64,000 bases of DNA from Pomphorhynchus laevis (taxonomy: Eukaryota; Acanthocephala; Palaeacanthocephala; Echinorhynchida; Pomphorhynchidae): NCBI GenBank assembly GCA_012934845.2, contig WNNJ02002706.1, positions 62,001 through 126,000 on the forward strand, given 5' to 3'. This document shows positions 44,683-54,860 of the stretch, piece after piece; the first letter of the stretch is position 1; each line of letters starts with the position of its first letter. A program made the position numbers and the translations under genes. The notes under the pieces were generated by a model. The model searched no databases. It saw only the letters and a list, made by a program, of their open reading frames with translations, and was not told where the DNA came from.

Positions 44683-46891
44683 TTAAAATTCATATTTACC
44701 GACGTATATCGCGAGTTTAACAATACTGTGCACACGAAGGTTTCGTTGGCTATATTGCTCTTGAAATGACGTCATTACATCTATATATACATCTTGAGGA
44801 CCATATAGATCACGAACAAGTCGTAGTTCAGCTTCCCATGGATTATTTGGCTTGGAAAATAATTGAAAATTCTGACTATTTGCAGGTTCAGTGTCGTCCT
44901 TCCTAGAAATAATTTCTTTAACTTTGAAAGAATAATTTGGCATATTCTGCCATTTTTTAAATTGTCCAGGAAGTTGCATTCTTAATACAAATAAACTCAT
45001 TGGTATTTTTGGTTTACTTTTCAAGGCTAAGTGAGCAAAAAAATATGATACTGGCTGATTTTCATTTGGCAATTGTGGCATATAGTTTGCAGACAATTTA
45101 CATTGATTATTGGAGAACCACGTATAGCCTTGAGGACATATATTCCGAATACAGCGATACCCACCAAATGTATTTATGCAAGATGTTCCATGTGAACAAG
45201 GGTTATCCAGGCATTCATCAATATCTATACATGTTTGTCCATCGTTAATTTCATGATAGCCAGGTGGGCATCCACATATATACGATCCATTTAAATTGGT
45301 GCAGTGATATTTACACAACTTATGCTGTTGACCTTCTGACAAGTCAGAATAAAATATTTGATCTTTACACTCATCTATATCTAAACAACTGCGCTGATCT
45401 TTTGGATCAAGAATGTATCCATGATGGCAAAGACAGAAATAAGATCCTTTCAAATTTTCACATATATGCTCACAGGGATGATTTTCTTTGCATTCGTCAA
45501 TGTCTTCATTACACTTCAGTCCTCTGAATCCCGGCTTACATTCACATTTATAAGACCCCGGTAGGTTTGTGCAAATAGCATTTTCAGGGCATACCAACAT
45601 ATTATTAGTCTGATCGCATTCATTCACATCCTCACATATATTATCCGCAGAGGCTATATATCCATTAGAACATACACATTGATAATTACCGATAACGTTT
45701 CGACATACCGAACCCAATAGCTTTAACTCACAGTTATGTAAATTCAATGCACATTCATCTATATCTTCACATCTTTGACTAAGTATATCAAACTGAAAAC
45801 CATCTGGGCACATTTCTTTCGTGTCCCCAGTGGCCTTATTATACCATTGGTTATCGTCATTTACATTAGAGATTATACATTCATAAGATCCTAGCTTATT
45901 ACGACAAATTTCATTTGGTTTACATATCGTTTTATTTAAAAGACATTCGTTAATGTCTCTACATCTTAGCTCTTTGTCCAGCTTATACCCGGATGGACAT
46001 CGAATTTGAACACATCGACCTTTACCAGAGTCAAATTTTGTTCCATTACGATCACAGTCGGGTATCTGGCATTTGAAAGTACCCGGTAGATTTTCACAAA
46101 TCATACCAGATCCACAATTGTGTATCCCCATCTCACATTCGTCAATATCAACACATCCTTGCGTTTCATGCTGTACAGTATAACCTGTACCACAATGTCT
46201 TTCACGAACGCATTTAAATCCCCCATTTGTATTGTCACATCTATATCCGTGTGAGCAGTTATGAATCTGAAGTGAACATTCATCAATATCACGACATTCC
46301 TGATTTTTAATATTCCATGAAAATCCAGTAGAGCATCGATGATGTATGTCGCGTTGGTTCAATAACGATAGGTTTAAATTCAAGCAACAGTCTCTGTATA
46401 TGTTGTTACATTCCCTGCCAACGACGTTTTCTATATGCATACAAGTCGATCTGGTCATGTCGTCGTACTGTGATTGAGATTGTCTTGTGCGTATTCCAAG
46501 TTCACAGCAGTCACAACAGTATGGATGCATCATACACATTGATGGCTTCTGATGGTCAATTGGATCCCTACCAGCTAGAACATTTTGCTGGGCGCTATCC
46601 ATCAGTGTGGTTGTAAGATGATCACATACAGCCTGTCTTCCATGTTTGAGACAACATATTTTCGCTATGTGCTTGCATATTTCACTACTGGAATCTAGAT
46701 TTTCAAACAAGTCACCATCGTAACATAAATCGGTAAATTCATCAAAACTCCGATGACTTATCTTGTTAAACTGTTGTTGCCCAACATTACAACAGTATGT
46801 TGCTTCATTGGATGATATATAGCCTGCTCTTTGCTGTAAATCAACATAAAAGAACAATGCAGTTAGCAAAGTTATATGGCGTTTGATCTGC
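44683..46891 (-). CDS. Fibulin-like secreted calcium-binding EGF protein
   Basis: One open exon of about 735 codons. A hydrophobic N-terminal stretch (RHITLLTALFFYV) looks like a signal peptide. Residues ~25-165 hold cysteine pairs spaced as in anaphylatoxin-like fibulin modules (CCNVG, ICCLKHG, CCDCCELG, RDCCLN). Then come eight calcium-binding EGF modules, each opening D-I/V-D/N-E-C at about 194, 241, 305, 369, 414, 456, 496 and 549, most with the hydroxylation-type C-x-N-x-x-G-[SGT]-[FY]-x-C pattern. The last ~135 residues match the fibulin-type C-terminal domain and end YVGKYEF. Fibulins are extracellular-matrix scaffold proteins. The reading frame is intact. No ATG precedes the signal in frame: an acceptor TTGCAG at 46892 suggests a 5' exon upstream. 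It is unusual that all EGF modules share one exon. Confidence 0.93.
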
Positions 46892-49240
46892 CTGCAATTG
46901 CAAATATTTTACATTAAAAGACTTGAATTAGTCTGAAACATCTATTCAACGGAACATGTTAAGTAATTCAATTTTATTAAATTATTATTTTTATTAACGA
47001 TTTAATCTTAAATTAATTTTTTATTAATCTTAGATCAAAGCTGAGATATATAATCTGACTTGTAAGTCATGATACAATCATGACTAATACATTTAATTAA
47101 CAAAAATTATAAGCGAATTCAGTGCGGACACAATGCGTTACTGACACAATTGAAGGCTCGACCTCTCAAACAAATCAGTAAAAACTCTTTATTTGAACCT
47201 AATTACTGATTATGAGCATTACATTGTAATGATAACTGCGTACACAATCAATGATTCAAATAATATAAATTCAAATAAAGATTTTTTTGTTTTTCATTGT
47301 GTAAATCGAGCTTTAACAATCGTCTATAATTAAATGTTTAATTAAATCGTCTTTAATTGTTATATTTACTCTATGCAATCCTAATATTTATTCAATAATG
47401 TAATTATTTAATTAATTTTAATAATTAATAATGAACTTAATAATAAATATCAAATAATTAATAATTTAATATTTACATTAATTTGTTACGAATTAATGCT
47501 AGAATTATTACTAAAATTCATTAATTCTAATAATCTAAACTATTAAATAATTTATATTTAAGCGTATAATCGTAAAAATGCGTGACACATCATGGCAAAA
47601 ACTAATTTGCAGTTAAATACAACCTCATTTGATGGTAGATAGTTTGTGCTTACAAGAAATACACAATTTTTATTTTCTATTTTTACATATTTACATTAAA
47701 TTAATTATTATCAATGACTAAAGAATGCTGTAATATTTGCTTTTAAGATGTAATAGCATCAATTATGAAATTGTCTTATTCGTATATTATTAAAAAAAAT
47801 ATTTTTTTATCGAAAATAACAACTCAGAAAAATACACGAATATCTTTTTATTTCCTATTTTTACATATTTACATTAAATTAATTATTACCAATGACCAAA
47901 AATAAAAGTGGTTTACAGAAAAAGAGTTTTAATTTATGTTCTTATGTTCTGTATGTAATTAAAGAAAAATTATAAAAATAATTAAAAGAATTGCAAAAGT
48001 AAAATAATAATTATAAATCTGATTAAATGAATTTGAAGGAAAGATTATAATTTATAATTTTTTAAAAATTATAAAAATATAAAACGAAATATAAAAAATA
48101 TAAAATAATTTATAATAGTGAGAAATTAAAGAAGAACTATAAAATGAATTATAAGAGTAATATAATTTTGATTATTAATTATTCTTTTTACAAAAGTAGT
48201 ATTGGAATTTAAGTACCATCAATGTTGTTCTTTTCAATGAAATAATGCATTTTATCAATTAACAATCACATATAACTAATACATCAACTTACATGTATGT
48301 GGCAATTTGAAATGGATATTATCCACAAAGAATACGATATGCACAGGATGAACGATAATCAAAACATTATCTGATGTTTTAGAATATCGGCTTTTCATAT
48401 CCTGTTATTCGACTAGAGAAAATGCTTTACGATGCATGATGATTATATCATCATGTAGTAAATAAAAGCCTATAAAATAACATAAAGCAGGCATAAAAAT
48501 GCCAATTCAAGGATGTTTTTCTTTTTTTCCTTCCGAAAAAATAATTTTCAGCTAATTTTCTTACGTTTGGGTAATCTTGTTCCTGTAAATATACGTATAC
48601 AGGAGTAATGTGTATAATATGCGAATCTTTGACATTTTGATATATTCGCAAATTTAGCAAATATTGCCCCAGCTTTCTTTATCAACAATGATTGAAATAA
48701 TTCACGTATAACTACGACACGATGGGCGAAATTATTATGGCCAGTTGTGTGCTTACTTTTGGATGAAGGTGTGATTAAGCTAACTGAAGTAAAAAGAAAT
48801 ATATTTTTACATGGAAGACAACATAAAGTGCTAATTTTATCATTCATCTTTCATGCCGATTGCTTGAAAATAATTTCCAAGCTGCTGATTTCTTTATATC
48901 ATAAAATAACGAGCGGTATAAAGCAAAAAAAGTCACCAATTGATTATATAATAAGTCATAAATGACAAAATTATAAGAATGGAAGGTACTTTACGCAAAA
49001 TCGCTATTAGCATCTACAGAATCATATACGGCCAAGTTTGTAAATTAATGCAAATTCGTTTAATAAATTCGCAATATTTTGCAAAGTATCAGGTCATCGA
49101 AATGCTTTATTGCTTATTCCTCAGAAGCACGGATCATTCTTCTTAAGAAAATTACAATAATAATTTATTACTTTTAAAATAAACTATTTATTCTTCAAAA
49201 ATATAACTTTTTTATATATTTTTTATATATTTTATGTATA
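46892..49240. other. Region upstream of the fibulin gene
   Basis: AT-rich. 48450-48965 is somewhat less AT-rich with short open stretches on both strands and no recognisable domain. No repeats from the families named here are seen until 49250. Confidence 0.45.
48565..48635 (-). CDS. Possible 5' exon of the fibulin gene
   Basis: ATG in good context (CAAAATG), encoding MSKIRILYTLLLYTYIYRNK then ITQ. It ends at a donor AAC|GTAAGA in the phase needed to join the acceptor at 46891. The phase match alone has a one-in-three chance, so this is only a candidate. Confidence 0.25.
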
Positions 49241-49244
49241 AATC

Positions 49245-49640
49245 AAATCAAATCAGCTAACTGAGTCTACGTATTTAAATAATAAAATTAATAATTGTTT
49301 TAAGATTTTCTATAATTTAAAGTTAAAATAAAAAATTTAAATCAAGTTAAAATAAAAAATTAAAAAAGACAAAAAAATCCCGAGATTATTTAAGATTTTA
49401 AAGTTCTAAAATAATATTTATTATTTTACGAATAATAATTCGGATTCGCATTCTGGAACAAAATATTGTTCTTGGTATAAAATACACTTATTTATTAATA
49501 AATTTCCGTATTTCCCGTGTTTTTTTACACAGGAAAAATAAAATGAACGGCATACAAAGTTTTCGGTTATTTGAATGTTCGGACGCTACTGTTTTCATTA
49601 AACGAATAACATATTTGTTCAACGTATTTTAATAATACTT
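49245..49640. repeat. AT-rich dispersed repeat with CTGAGTCTACG motif
   Basis: AGCTAACTGAGTCTACGTAT at about 49256-49275, followed by AATTGTTTTAAGATTTTCTA, the same order as the sequence flanking PLE-A at 36075-36190. The block at 49560-49635 (ACGCTACTGTTTTCATTAAA) recurs at 50907 and, inverted, at 57565-57605. Confidence 0.65.
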
Positions 49641-50043
49641 TATATTTTAAAGTAATATTCTTTATATTATTGTGTTGATTAATATATTTTACTATTTTCT
49701 GTTTGATGGTTTTTTATAGTAATCTAGTTTAAAATATGTATCTATTAAATTATTTAAATGATTTTGAAGAAAGCCAATATCATTACATATTGTTGCAATT
49801 CTTAAAATTTCATTATTTAATGTATTATATTTTATATTATATGGTATGCATGAATGCTCATGCAAAAATATGTTTCTTGTAAATTTAAATATGTCATCTT
49901 TACGATATAAATTAATAGTAGTTTTAGTTAATGTTAATTTAATGTTCATATCTAAATATATACTTTCATATTATAAATTGATTGTTCACTCATATTGGAT
50001 TATTTATTAGTGGAGAGAGTGAAGAAAATATTTATTTAATCTC

Positions 50044-50076
50044 GAATTTTCAATAGCCAACTGCTATCATCATCAG
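50044..50076 (-). ncRNA. Hammerhead-like motif, fold-back left arm
   Basis: CTGATGA, T, stem II GATAGC/GCTATT (6 bp with one G-T, adjusting the loop AGTTG), GAAA, then palindromic AATT-type stem III half ending in C. All core positions agree with the consensus. Confidence 0.5.
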
Positions 50077-50140
50077 GTATTTTTTTCATCAGGTATCAAA
50101 AGGTATTTTTGTTAAAAAATACCTTTTGTAACATTTACTC

Positions 50141-50173
50141 CTGATGATGATAGCAGTAGGCTATTGAAAATTC
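50141..50173 (+). ncRNA. Hammerhead-like motif, fold-back right arm
   Basis: CTGATGA, T, GATAGC, loop AGTAG, GCTATT, GAAA, ATTC. Same architecture as the 31-32 kb motifs but with a different stem II and stem III sequence. Confidence 0.5.
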
Positions 50174-50890
50174 TAGATTAAATAAATATTTTCTTCACTC
50201 TCTCCACTAATAAATAATATATACTTTCTTTATCATTTATATTGGTTTTATTAAAAATAAGGCTACCTGGATAAATTTGTTCGCTTATTGAATAAAGATT
50301 ATTAGAGTTAAATACAAATATATCATTAATATATCGAAACATATATTTCATATCTTTTTATAATTTAGATTTATCTTTTACCAGTTATGAGTCATTAGTC
50401 AGCTATAGCTGGGCTACTATTACCTTGGTTTTGATATATCATCAATGTATATAAATTAATAGTAGTTTTAGTTAAAGTTAATTTAATGTTCATATCTAGA
50501 TATACACCTTCTTTATCATCAATATTGGTTTTGTTAAGAATGAGGCTACTTGGATAAATTTGTTCGCTTATTGAAAAAAAATTGTTCGAATTAAATACAC
50601 AATATATTGAAACGTGTGTCATATCTTTCTTTGAAAATCATATCTTAATAATACATTTTAAAGTTAAATACACATATATCATCAATGTATCGAAACATAT
50701 ATTTCATATATTTATATTGTTTAGATTTATTTTTTACACAGTTATGAACAAATTCATATTCTATAAAGCTTAAAAACAAGTCAGCTATAATTGGGCTACT
50801 ATTACCACCCATTGGAACACCTTTTACTTGTCTAAATTGGAACACCTTTTACTTGTCTAAATATAGATGCCCCTACTTTTAAATAATTTT

Positions 50891-52590
50891 TGATTATTTG
50901 AATGTTCGGACGCTACTGTTTTCATTAAACGAATAGCATGTTTGTTCAACGTATTTTAATAATACTTTAATATAATATAGTATATTAAATATGGTATTGT
51001 TTAATATAGTATTTAAATGATCGCATACATTCTTTTTTAATGATTTTAGCTATTGCAATTACAAACAATTCAACTTCTTAAATGTCAATTGTATAAATGA
51101 CATAATAACATTTTAAAAAATATAATTTTGGTTATTTCAATTTATTCGTTCTAACTTTTTTGCTATTTTAAAAATGATATAAATGACACCTCTGAAATAT
51201 GGAATGCTTAAGCAGCACTTTCCTTCGAACGCATATAATTGTGTACAAATAGTGTATGCATTGTTAAGTTTAAACTTTGAGTTTAAAATTTAAATAAAAG
51301 TTTATTCACTTAAATCCTTAATTTGTATATAAAAATTGGTTTTAGCGGACTTATGAACTTAACTACAGAAAGTTATGACAACTAAATATGCCACCGTATT
51401 ATCATTTAGGTATGAAAATCTAAAATAATTTAATATATTGAATGTTGACATCAAACTGCATGTAAAAGTAATAGCTCCTGAACATGGCAGATAAAATCAC
51501 TGAACAATGAAATAGCCTACTATATGATTGTATCTTTATTTTAAATAATAATTTCATCCATTTTCGTTTAAAACAGAAAATATTTATTTTTTCATCTATT
51601 ATCGTTTTTAATCTTGACTTCAAAAATCCTAACCGACATGTGGAATCAAAACAATTACTTTGATATGAGTGTTATGATATTTCATAACAACTTATTTATA
51701 GAATAGAATCAAAAAACCACAATTTATTCGATAAAAAAGGGTTCAGCTAAATATTTCAATGGCTGTTGCTATCATCAGGGACTATTGTTTCACCGTAATT
51801 ATTTTAGAATGGTACCAAAGAAGCGACAATTTATTCGATAAAAATAATAGTGAAACAATTATTATTGATGATGGCCGCAATTAGTGAAATATTGAATTAT
51901 AAAATATTGAATTATATTTTTATAAATATCAAATTGTTTTATAAATTAAACATAATAAATAAAAATAAAATAATAAAATAATAAATAATAATAAATAATT
52001 TAATAATCTTATATAAGATTTAATATAACTTACATCAAGTAAAAAATTTGAAATTGAAAATAAAAAAATTTGAATTGACTAATAAATAACATACGATGAA
52101 TAAGAATCAAGATTGGGGGGGGGTTAAATATCAAAAATATAGGACAAATAGCATCAAAATATCATATCAAAATTCTATATAACTTACCTCAAGTTATATC
52201 TGAATTTGTGTTTCAGTGAATAATGTTTGAATTAACGTTTTTCCATTTTTCATGACTTATAGTTTCCTTTGATTTTTTATATAAAACATTTGTCTATATA
52301 GTCGTATTTGAGATTGTAAATATGGTCTCTTTTTTGATCAACCGGGCAAAGACTCAATTTTGTGACAAATGAGTCACCAATAAATATTATAATTAATTTA
52401 TTAAATAATTTTATTTGATAATTTATGTATTTAGAAAAAATAACAGCGTGTGAATTAGCGTGTGACTTTAAAATTTTAGAAAAGTCAATAAGTTGCTAAA
52501 ATTCAATATCAATTTGAAACGATAATTGAATATAAAAAATAAGTCTTATTTAAATTTGAATAAAACTGGCAAAAACCATCGCAAAATTTA
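50891..52590. other. AT-rich region with decayed repeats
   Basis: No gene is seen. Near 51718-51900 the string AATTTATTCGATAAAAA occurs twice directly, next to decayed CTGATGAT...GAAATATT motifs (minus 51750-51778; plus about 51864-51894). TGAATTGACTAATAAATAAC at about 52072 is a string also found beside PLE-B copies. Confidence 0.5.
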
Positions 52591-52597
52591 TTTAATT

Positions 52598-52631
52598 GAA
52601 TATTTCGATGCTTAGCTGGCATTATCTTCAG
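52598..52631 (-). ncRNA. Hammerhead-like motif, third stem sequence
   Basis: CTGAAGA, TA, stem AATGC/GCAT with loop CAGCTAA, CGAAA, then ATATT. A different stem II from the 31-32 kb and 50 kb copies with the same core bases. Confidence 0.4.
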
Positions 52632-52696
52632 CGATTGAGAGTAGTTATTTGTTCAAGAAAGTTTAAATTAGTTTATACATCATCTTTAGTAATTTT

Positions 52697-52728
52697 CTAA
52701 ACATGCTAACAGAGGTTAGCGAAATATC
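52697..52728 (+). ncRNA. Hammerhead-like motif (PLE type), core damaged
   Basis: CTAAACA in place of CTGAAGA, T, then perfect stem II GCTAAC/GTTAGC with loop AGAG, GAAA, TATC. The stem is intact, but the first core segment is changed. Confidence 0.4.
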
Positions 52729-52839
52729 AATCAAATTTTCTTCTTCCTTGATCCAGCTCAAATAATTCTTTAAATTAGAGAATCTTAAAGTTTTTAGTGA
52801 TACTATATATAAGAAGACTTTAACTGATATATAATTTGT

Positions 52840-53005
52840 TCATATCGTTGAGAATTGCTTTCGGGTCAAAAGTAACTTTTTTATTGCGAACCATCCCCGA
52901 GAATACAAAAAGAACTTTATTTATTTGATATTTCGACTGTACTTAGCAGTCCTTTTCAATTGTATGTTTATAAGAAACCAAAATTTTTTTAAGGTGATAA
53001 AAAAA
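52840..53005 (-). mobile_element. PLE-A 3'-terminal insertion with target-site duplication
   Basis: Carries only the last ~115 bp of PLE-A (reverse complement of 38835-38951), with a short unrelated A/T-rich piece at its inner end. The 15-bp TGATATATAATTTGT stands on both sides and is single in the empty paralogue at 28.4 kb. This defines one terminus of PLE-A. Confidence 0.85.
52927..52959 (-). ncRNA. Hammerhead-like motif in the short PLE-A insertion
   Basis: Identical in the core and stem II to the motif at 38835-38867, including the U3/A8 pair. Confidence 0.5.
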
Positions 53006-53386
53006 TGATATATAATTTGTATTGAAATTATAACCATTGCCAAACTACAAAAAAATTATTTAATTATAACGTAATTTTGATTAGCAAAAGCGTTTCGATT
53101 TTGCTAATAAGAATTTGGTTTAATTTATCTTGAAATAAATTATTTTTGTTGTTTGCCATTGGTTACAATATCCACACAAATTAAATATCAAAATGATCCC
53201 AGACTGCGATTACATCTACAGTAATTTCTATTAGCATTTGCATTGTGATTAAATTAAGATTTAATAATTATTAATTTAACTTGAATGCATCTGTGAGCTG
53301 AAATTCTTCTGCTTATGGCACGACATTATCCCCACAGATATTGCTCACATTCTTGATACAGCAGGACGCTACTAATCAGTCTGGGT

Positions 53387-53433
53387 GGGTCTCATCAGCT
53401 GCTGACCCAGACCTACATTTCACGTTTCGACCC
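53387..53433 (-). ncRNA. Hammerhead-like core, tandem unit 1
   Basis: 5' GGGTC, GAAA, stem III ACGT/ATGT with loop GAA, GTA triplet, 15-nt stem I region, CTGATGA, GACCC 3'. GGGTC and GACCC pair fully as stem II. The order places the open end at helix II. Confidence 0.55.
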
Positions 53434-53457
53434 TTATTATCTGCTTTCTCCGTACAC

Positions 53458-53545
53458 TGATGCTGATCGGATTTGAACTCAGGACGTCTGTATCGCGATT
53501 CGAACGCTACATCCATTAGGCTGGCTTCTCCAGTGGTGTAGATAT
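53458..53545 (-). promoter_or_regulatory. tRNA-like head with A and B boxes, unit 1
   Basis: On the minus strand CCAGCCTAATGGATGTAGCG corresponds to a D-arm and A box. TTCGAATCGCGATACAG is an anticodon-arm-like part, and CCTGAGTTCAAATCC is a T-arm and B box, all with tRNA spacing. The 3' acceptor strand does not pair, so this is a derived head and not a functional tRNA. Equivalent heads lie about 398 bp apart in units 2 to 4. Confidence 0.75.
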
Positions 53546-53785
53546 ACATTTCTGTATATTACTTTTGGTAGGGGATCGTATTCTAACGATCTATTAGAAA
53601 CCTACCCGATGTGTGTGATCCGCTAGCCGGATCACCCGTTTTTCATGCTGCCACTTGCAATGATAGTTTTTAATTGTATTTGATTGCATCTGTGAGCTGA
53701 AATTTTTCCGATTGTGGCACGATATTATCCTCACAGGTATTGATCTTATTTTTGATACAGCAGGACGCTACTAATCAGTCTGGGT

Positions 53786-53832
53786 GGGTCTCATCAGCTG
53801 CTGACCCAGACCTACATTTCACGTTTCGACCC
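53786..53832 (-). ncRNA. Hammerhead-like core, tandem unit 2
   Basis: Same sequence as unit 1 through the core. Confidence 0.55.
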
Positions 53833-54183
53833 TTATTATCTGCTTTCTCCGTACACTGATGCTGATCGGATTTGAACTCAGGACGTCTGTATCGTGATTC
53901 AACGCTACATCCACTAAGCTGGCTTCTCCAGTGGTGTAGATATACATTTCTGTATATTACTTTTGGTAGGGGATCGTATTCTAACGATCTATTAGAAACC
54001 TACCCGATGTGTGTGATCCGCTAGCCGGATCACCCGTTTTTCATGCTGCCACTTGCAATGAATGTTTTTCATTGTATTTGATTGCATCTGTGAGCTGAAA
54101 TTTTTTCGATTGTGGCACGATATTATCCTCACAGGTATTGATCTTATTTTTGATACAGCAGGACGCTACTAATCAGTCTGGGT

Positions 54184-54230
54184 GGGTCTCATCAGCTGCT
54201 GACCCAGACCTACATTTCACGTTTCGACCC
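54184..54230 (-). ncRNA. Hammerhead-like core, tandem unit 3
   Basis: Same sequence as unit 1 through the core. Confidence 0.55.
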
Positions 54231-54581
54231 TTATTATCTGCTTTCTCCGTACACTGATGCTGATCGGATTTGAACTCAGGACGTCTGTATCGTGATTCAA
54301 CGCTACATCCACTAAGCTGGCTTCTCCAGTGGTGTAGATATACATTTCTGTATATTACTTTTGGTAGGGGATCGTATTCTAACGATCTATTAGAAACCTA
54401 CCCGATGTGTGTGATCCGCTAGCCGGATCACCCGTTTTTCATGCTGCCACTTGCAATGATAGTTTTTAATTGTATTTGATTGCATCTGTGAGCTGAAATT
54501 TTTCCGATTGTGGCACGATATTATCCTCACAGGTATTAATCTTATTTTTGATACAGCAGGACGCTACTAATCAGTCTGGGT

Positions 54582-54628
54582 GGGTCTCATCAGCTGCTGA
54601 CCCAGACCTGCATTTCACGTTTCGACCC
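54582..54628 (-). ncRNA. Hammerhead-like core, tandem unit 4
   Basis: As unit 1 except that the cleavage triplet reads GCA instead of GTA, which breaks the N-U-H rule. This terminal unit is predicted to be uncleavable. Confidence 0.5.
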
Positions 54629-54860
54629 TTATTATCTGCTTTCTCCGTACACTGATGCTGATCGGATTTGAACTCAGGACGTCTGTATCGTGATTCAACG
54701 CTACATCCACTAAGCTGGCTTCTCCAGTGGTGTAGATATACATTTCTGTATATTACTTTTGGTAGGGGATCGTATTCTAACAATCTATTAGAAAGCTATC
54801 TAGTTGTGATCTGCTAGCCGGATCACTGTGTTTCATGCTGGCACTTGCACTGAAATTCGC

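Larger units (their letters stand above)
49977..50220. repeat. Fold-back element with hammerhead-like motif on both arms
   Basis: Arms of about 85 bp (outer TTATTTATTAGTGGAGAGAG and its inverse) around a short AAAATACCTTTTG-type centre. TATATACTTTC occurs on both sides in the interrupted PLE-B sequence, as expected for a target-site duplication. No coding content. Confidence 0.8.
49640..50890 (-). pseudogene. PLE-B RT fragments interrupted by a fold-back
   Basis: 49949-49692 encodes the C-terminal block (MNIKLTLTKTTINLYRKDDI to DTYFKLDYY). The same region is interrupted at about 49977 by a fold-back element, then continues. A second partial copy lies at about 50395-50622. Motif B (FRQVKGVPMGGNSSPIIADL) and motif C (MFRYIDDICVFN) are at 50845-50645. 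The pieces are duplicated and not in one frame. Confidence 0.75.
52765..53275. repeat. Dispersed repeat, copy 2, holding a PLE-A insertion
   Basis: Paralogue of 28320-28765. It is split by a 166-bp insertion at 52840-53005. The rest aligns closely (GCAAAAGCGTTTCGATTTTG, ATGATCCCAGACTGC). Confidence 0.8.
53287..54860 (-). repeat. Four-unit 398-bp tandem array: tRNA-headed, hammerhead-bearing
   Basis: Units start at 53287, 53686, 54084 and 54482 (spacing 399, 398, 398) and are nearly identical; the first and last are slightly diverged. On the minus strand each unit has a tRNA-like head (A box AGCTTAGTGGA, B box GAGTTCAAATCC), then about 45 bp, a hammerhead-like core, and a body rich in stems such as GTGATCCGGCTAGCGGATCAC. 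An internal Pol III promoter, a self-cleaving motif and head-to-tail tandem organisation are what is known for schistosome Sm-alpha repeats and metazoan retrozymes. No protein coding: open stretches across it are incidental. Confidence 0.85.

Noticed and set aside
45000-45527. Plus-strand frames opposite the fibulin gene
   Set aside because: They are shadows of the conserved EGF coding sequence on the other strand.
48548-48847. 99-codon minus-strand protein
   Set aside because: No recognisable domain, cysteine pattern or conserved context. Only its lower end was kept, as a weak 5' exon candidate for fibulin in another frame.
53458-53545. A functional tRNA gene
   Set aside because: A and B boxes are present but the acceptor stem does not pair and the unit is repeated. 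It is a SINE-type head.
53990-54010. Hammerhead on the plus strand of the tandem array (TTAGAAACC)
   Set aside because: No CTGANGA segment at workable distance and no flanking complementarity.
54571-54783. 70-codon frame in the tandem array
   Set aside because: It lies over the tRNA-like head and hammerhead core and is not open in the first unit. No domain.
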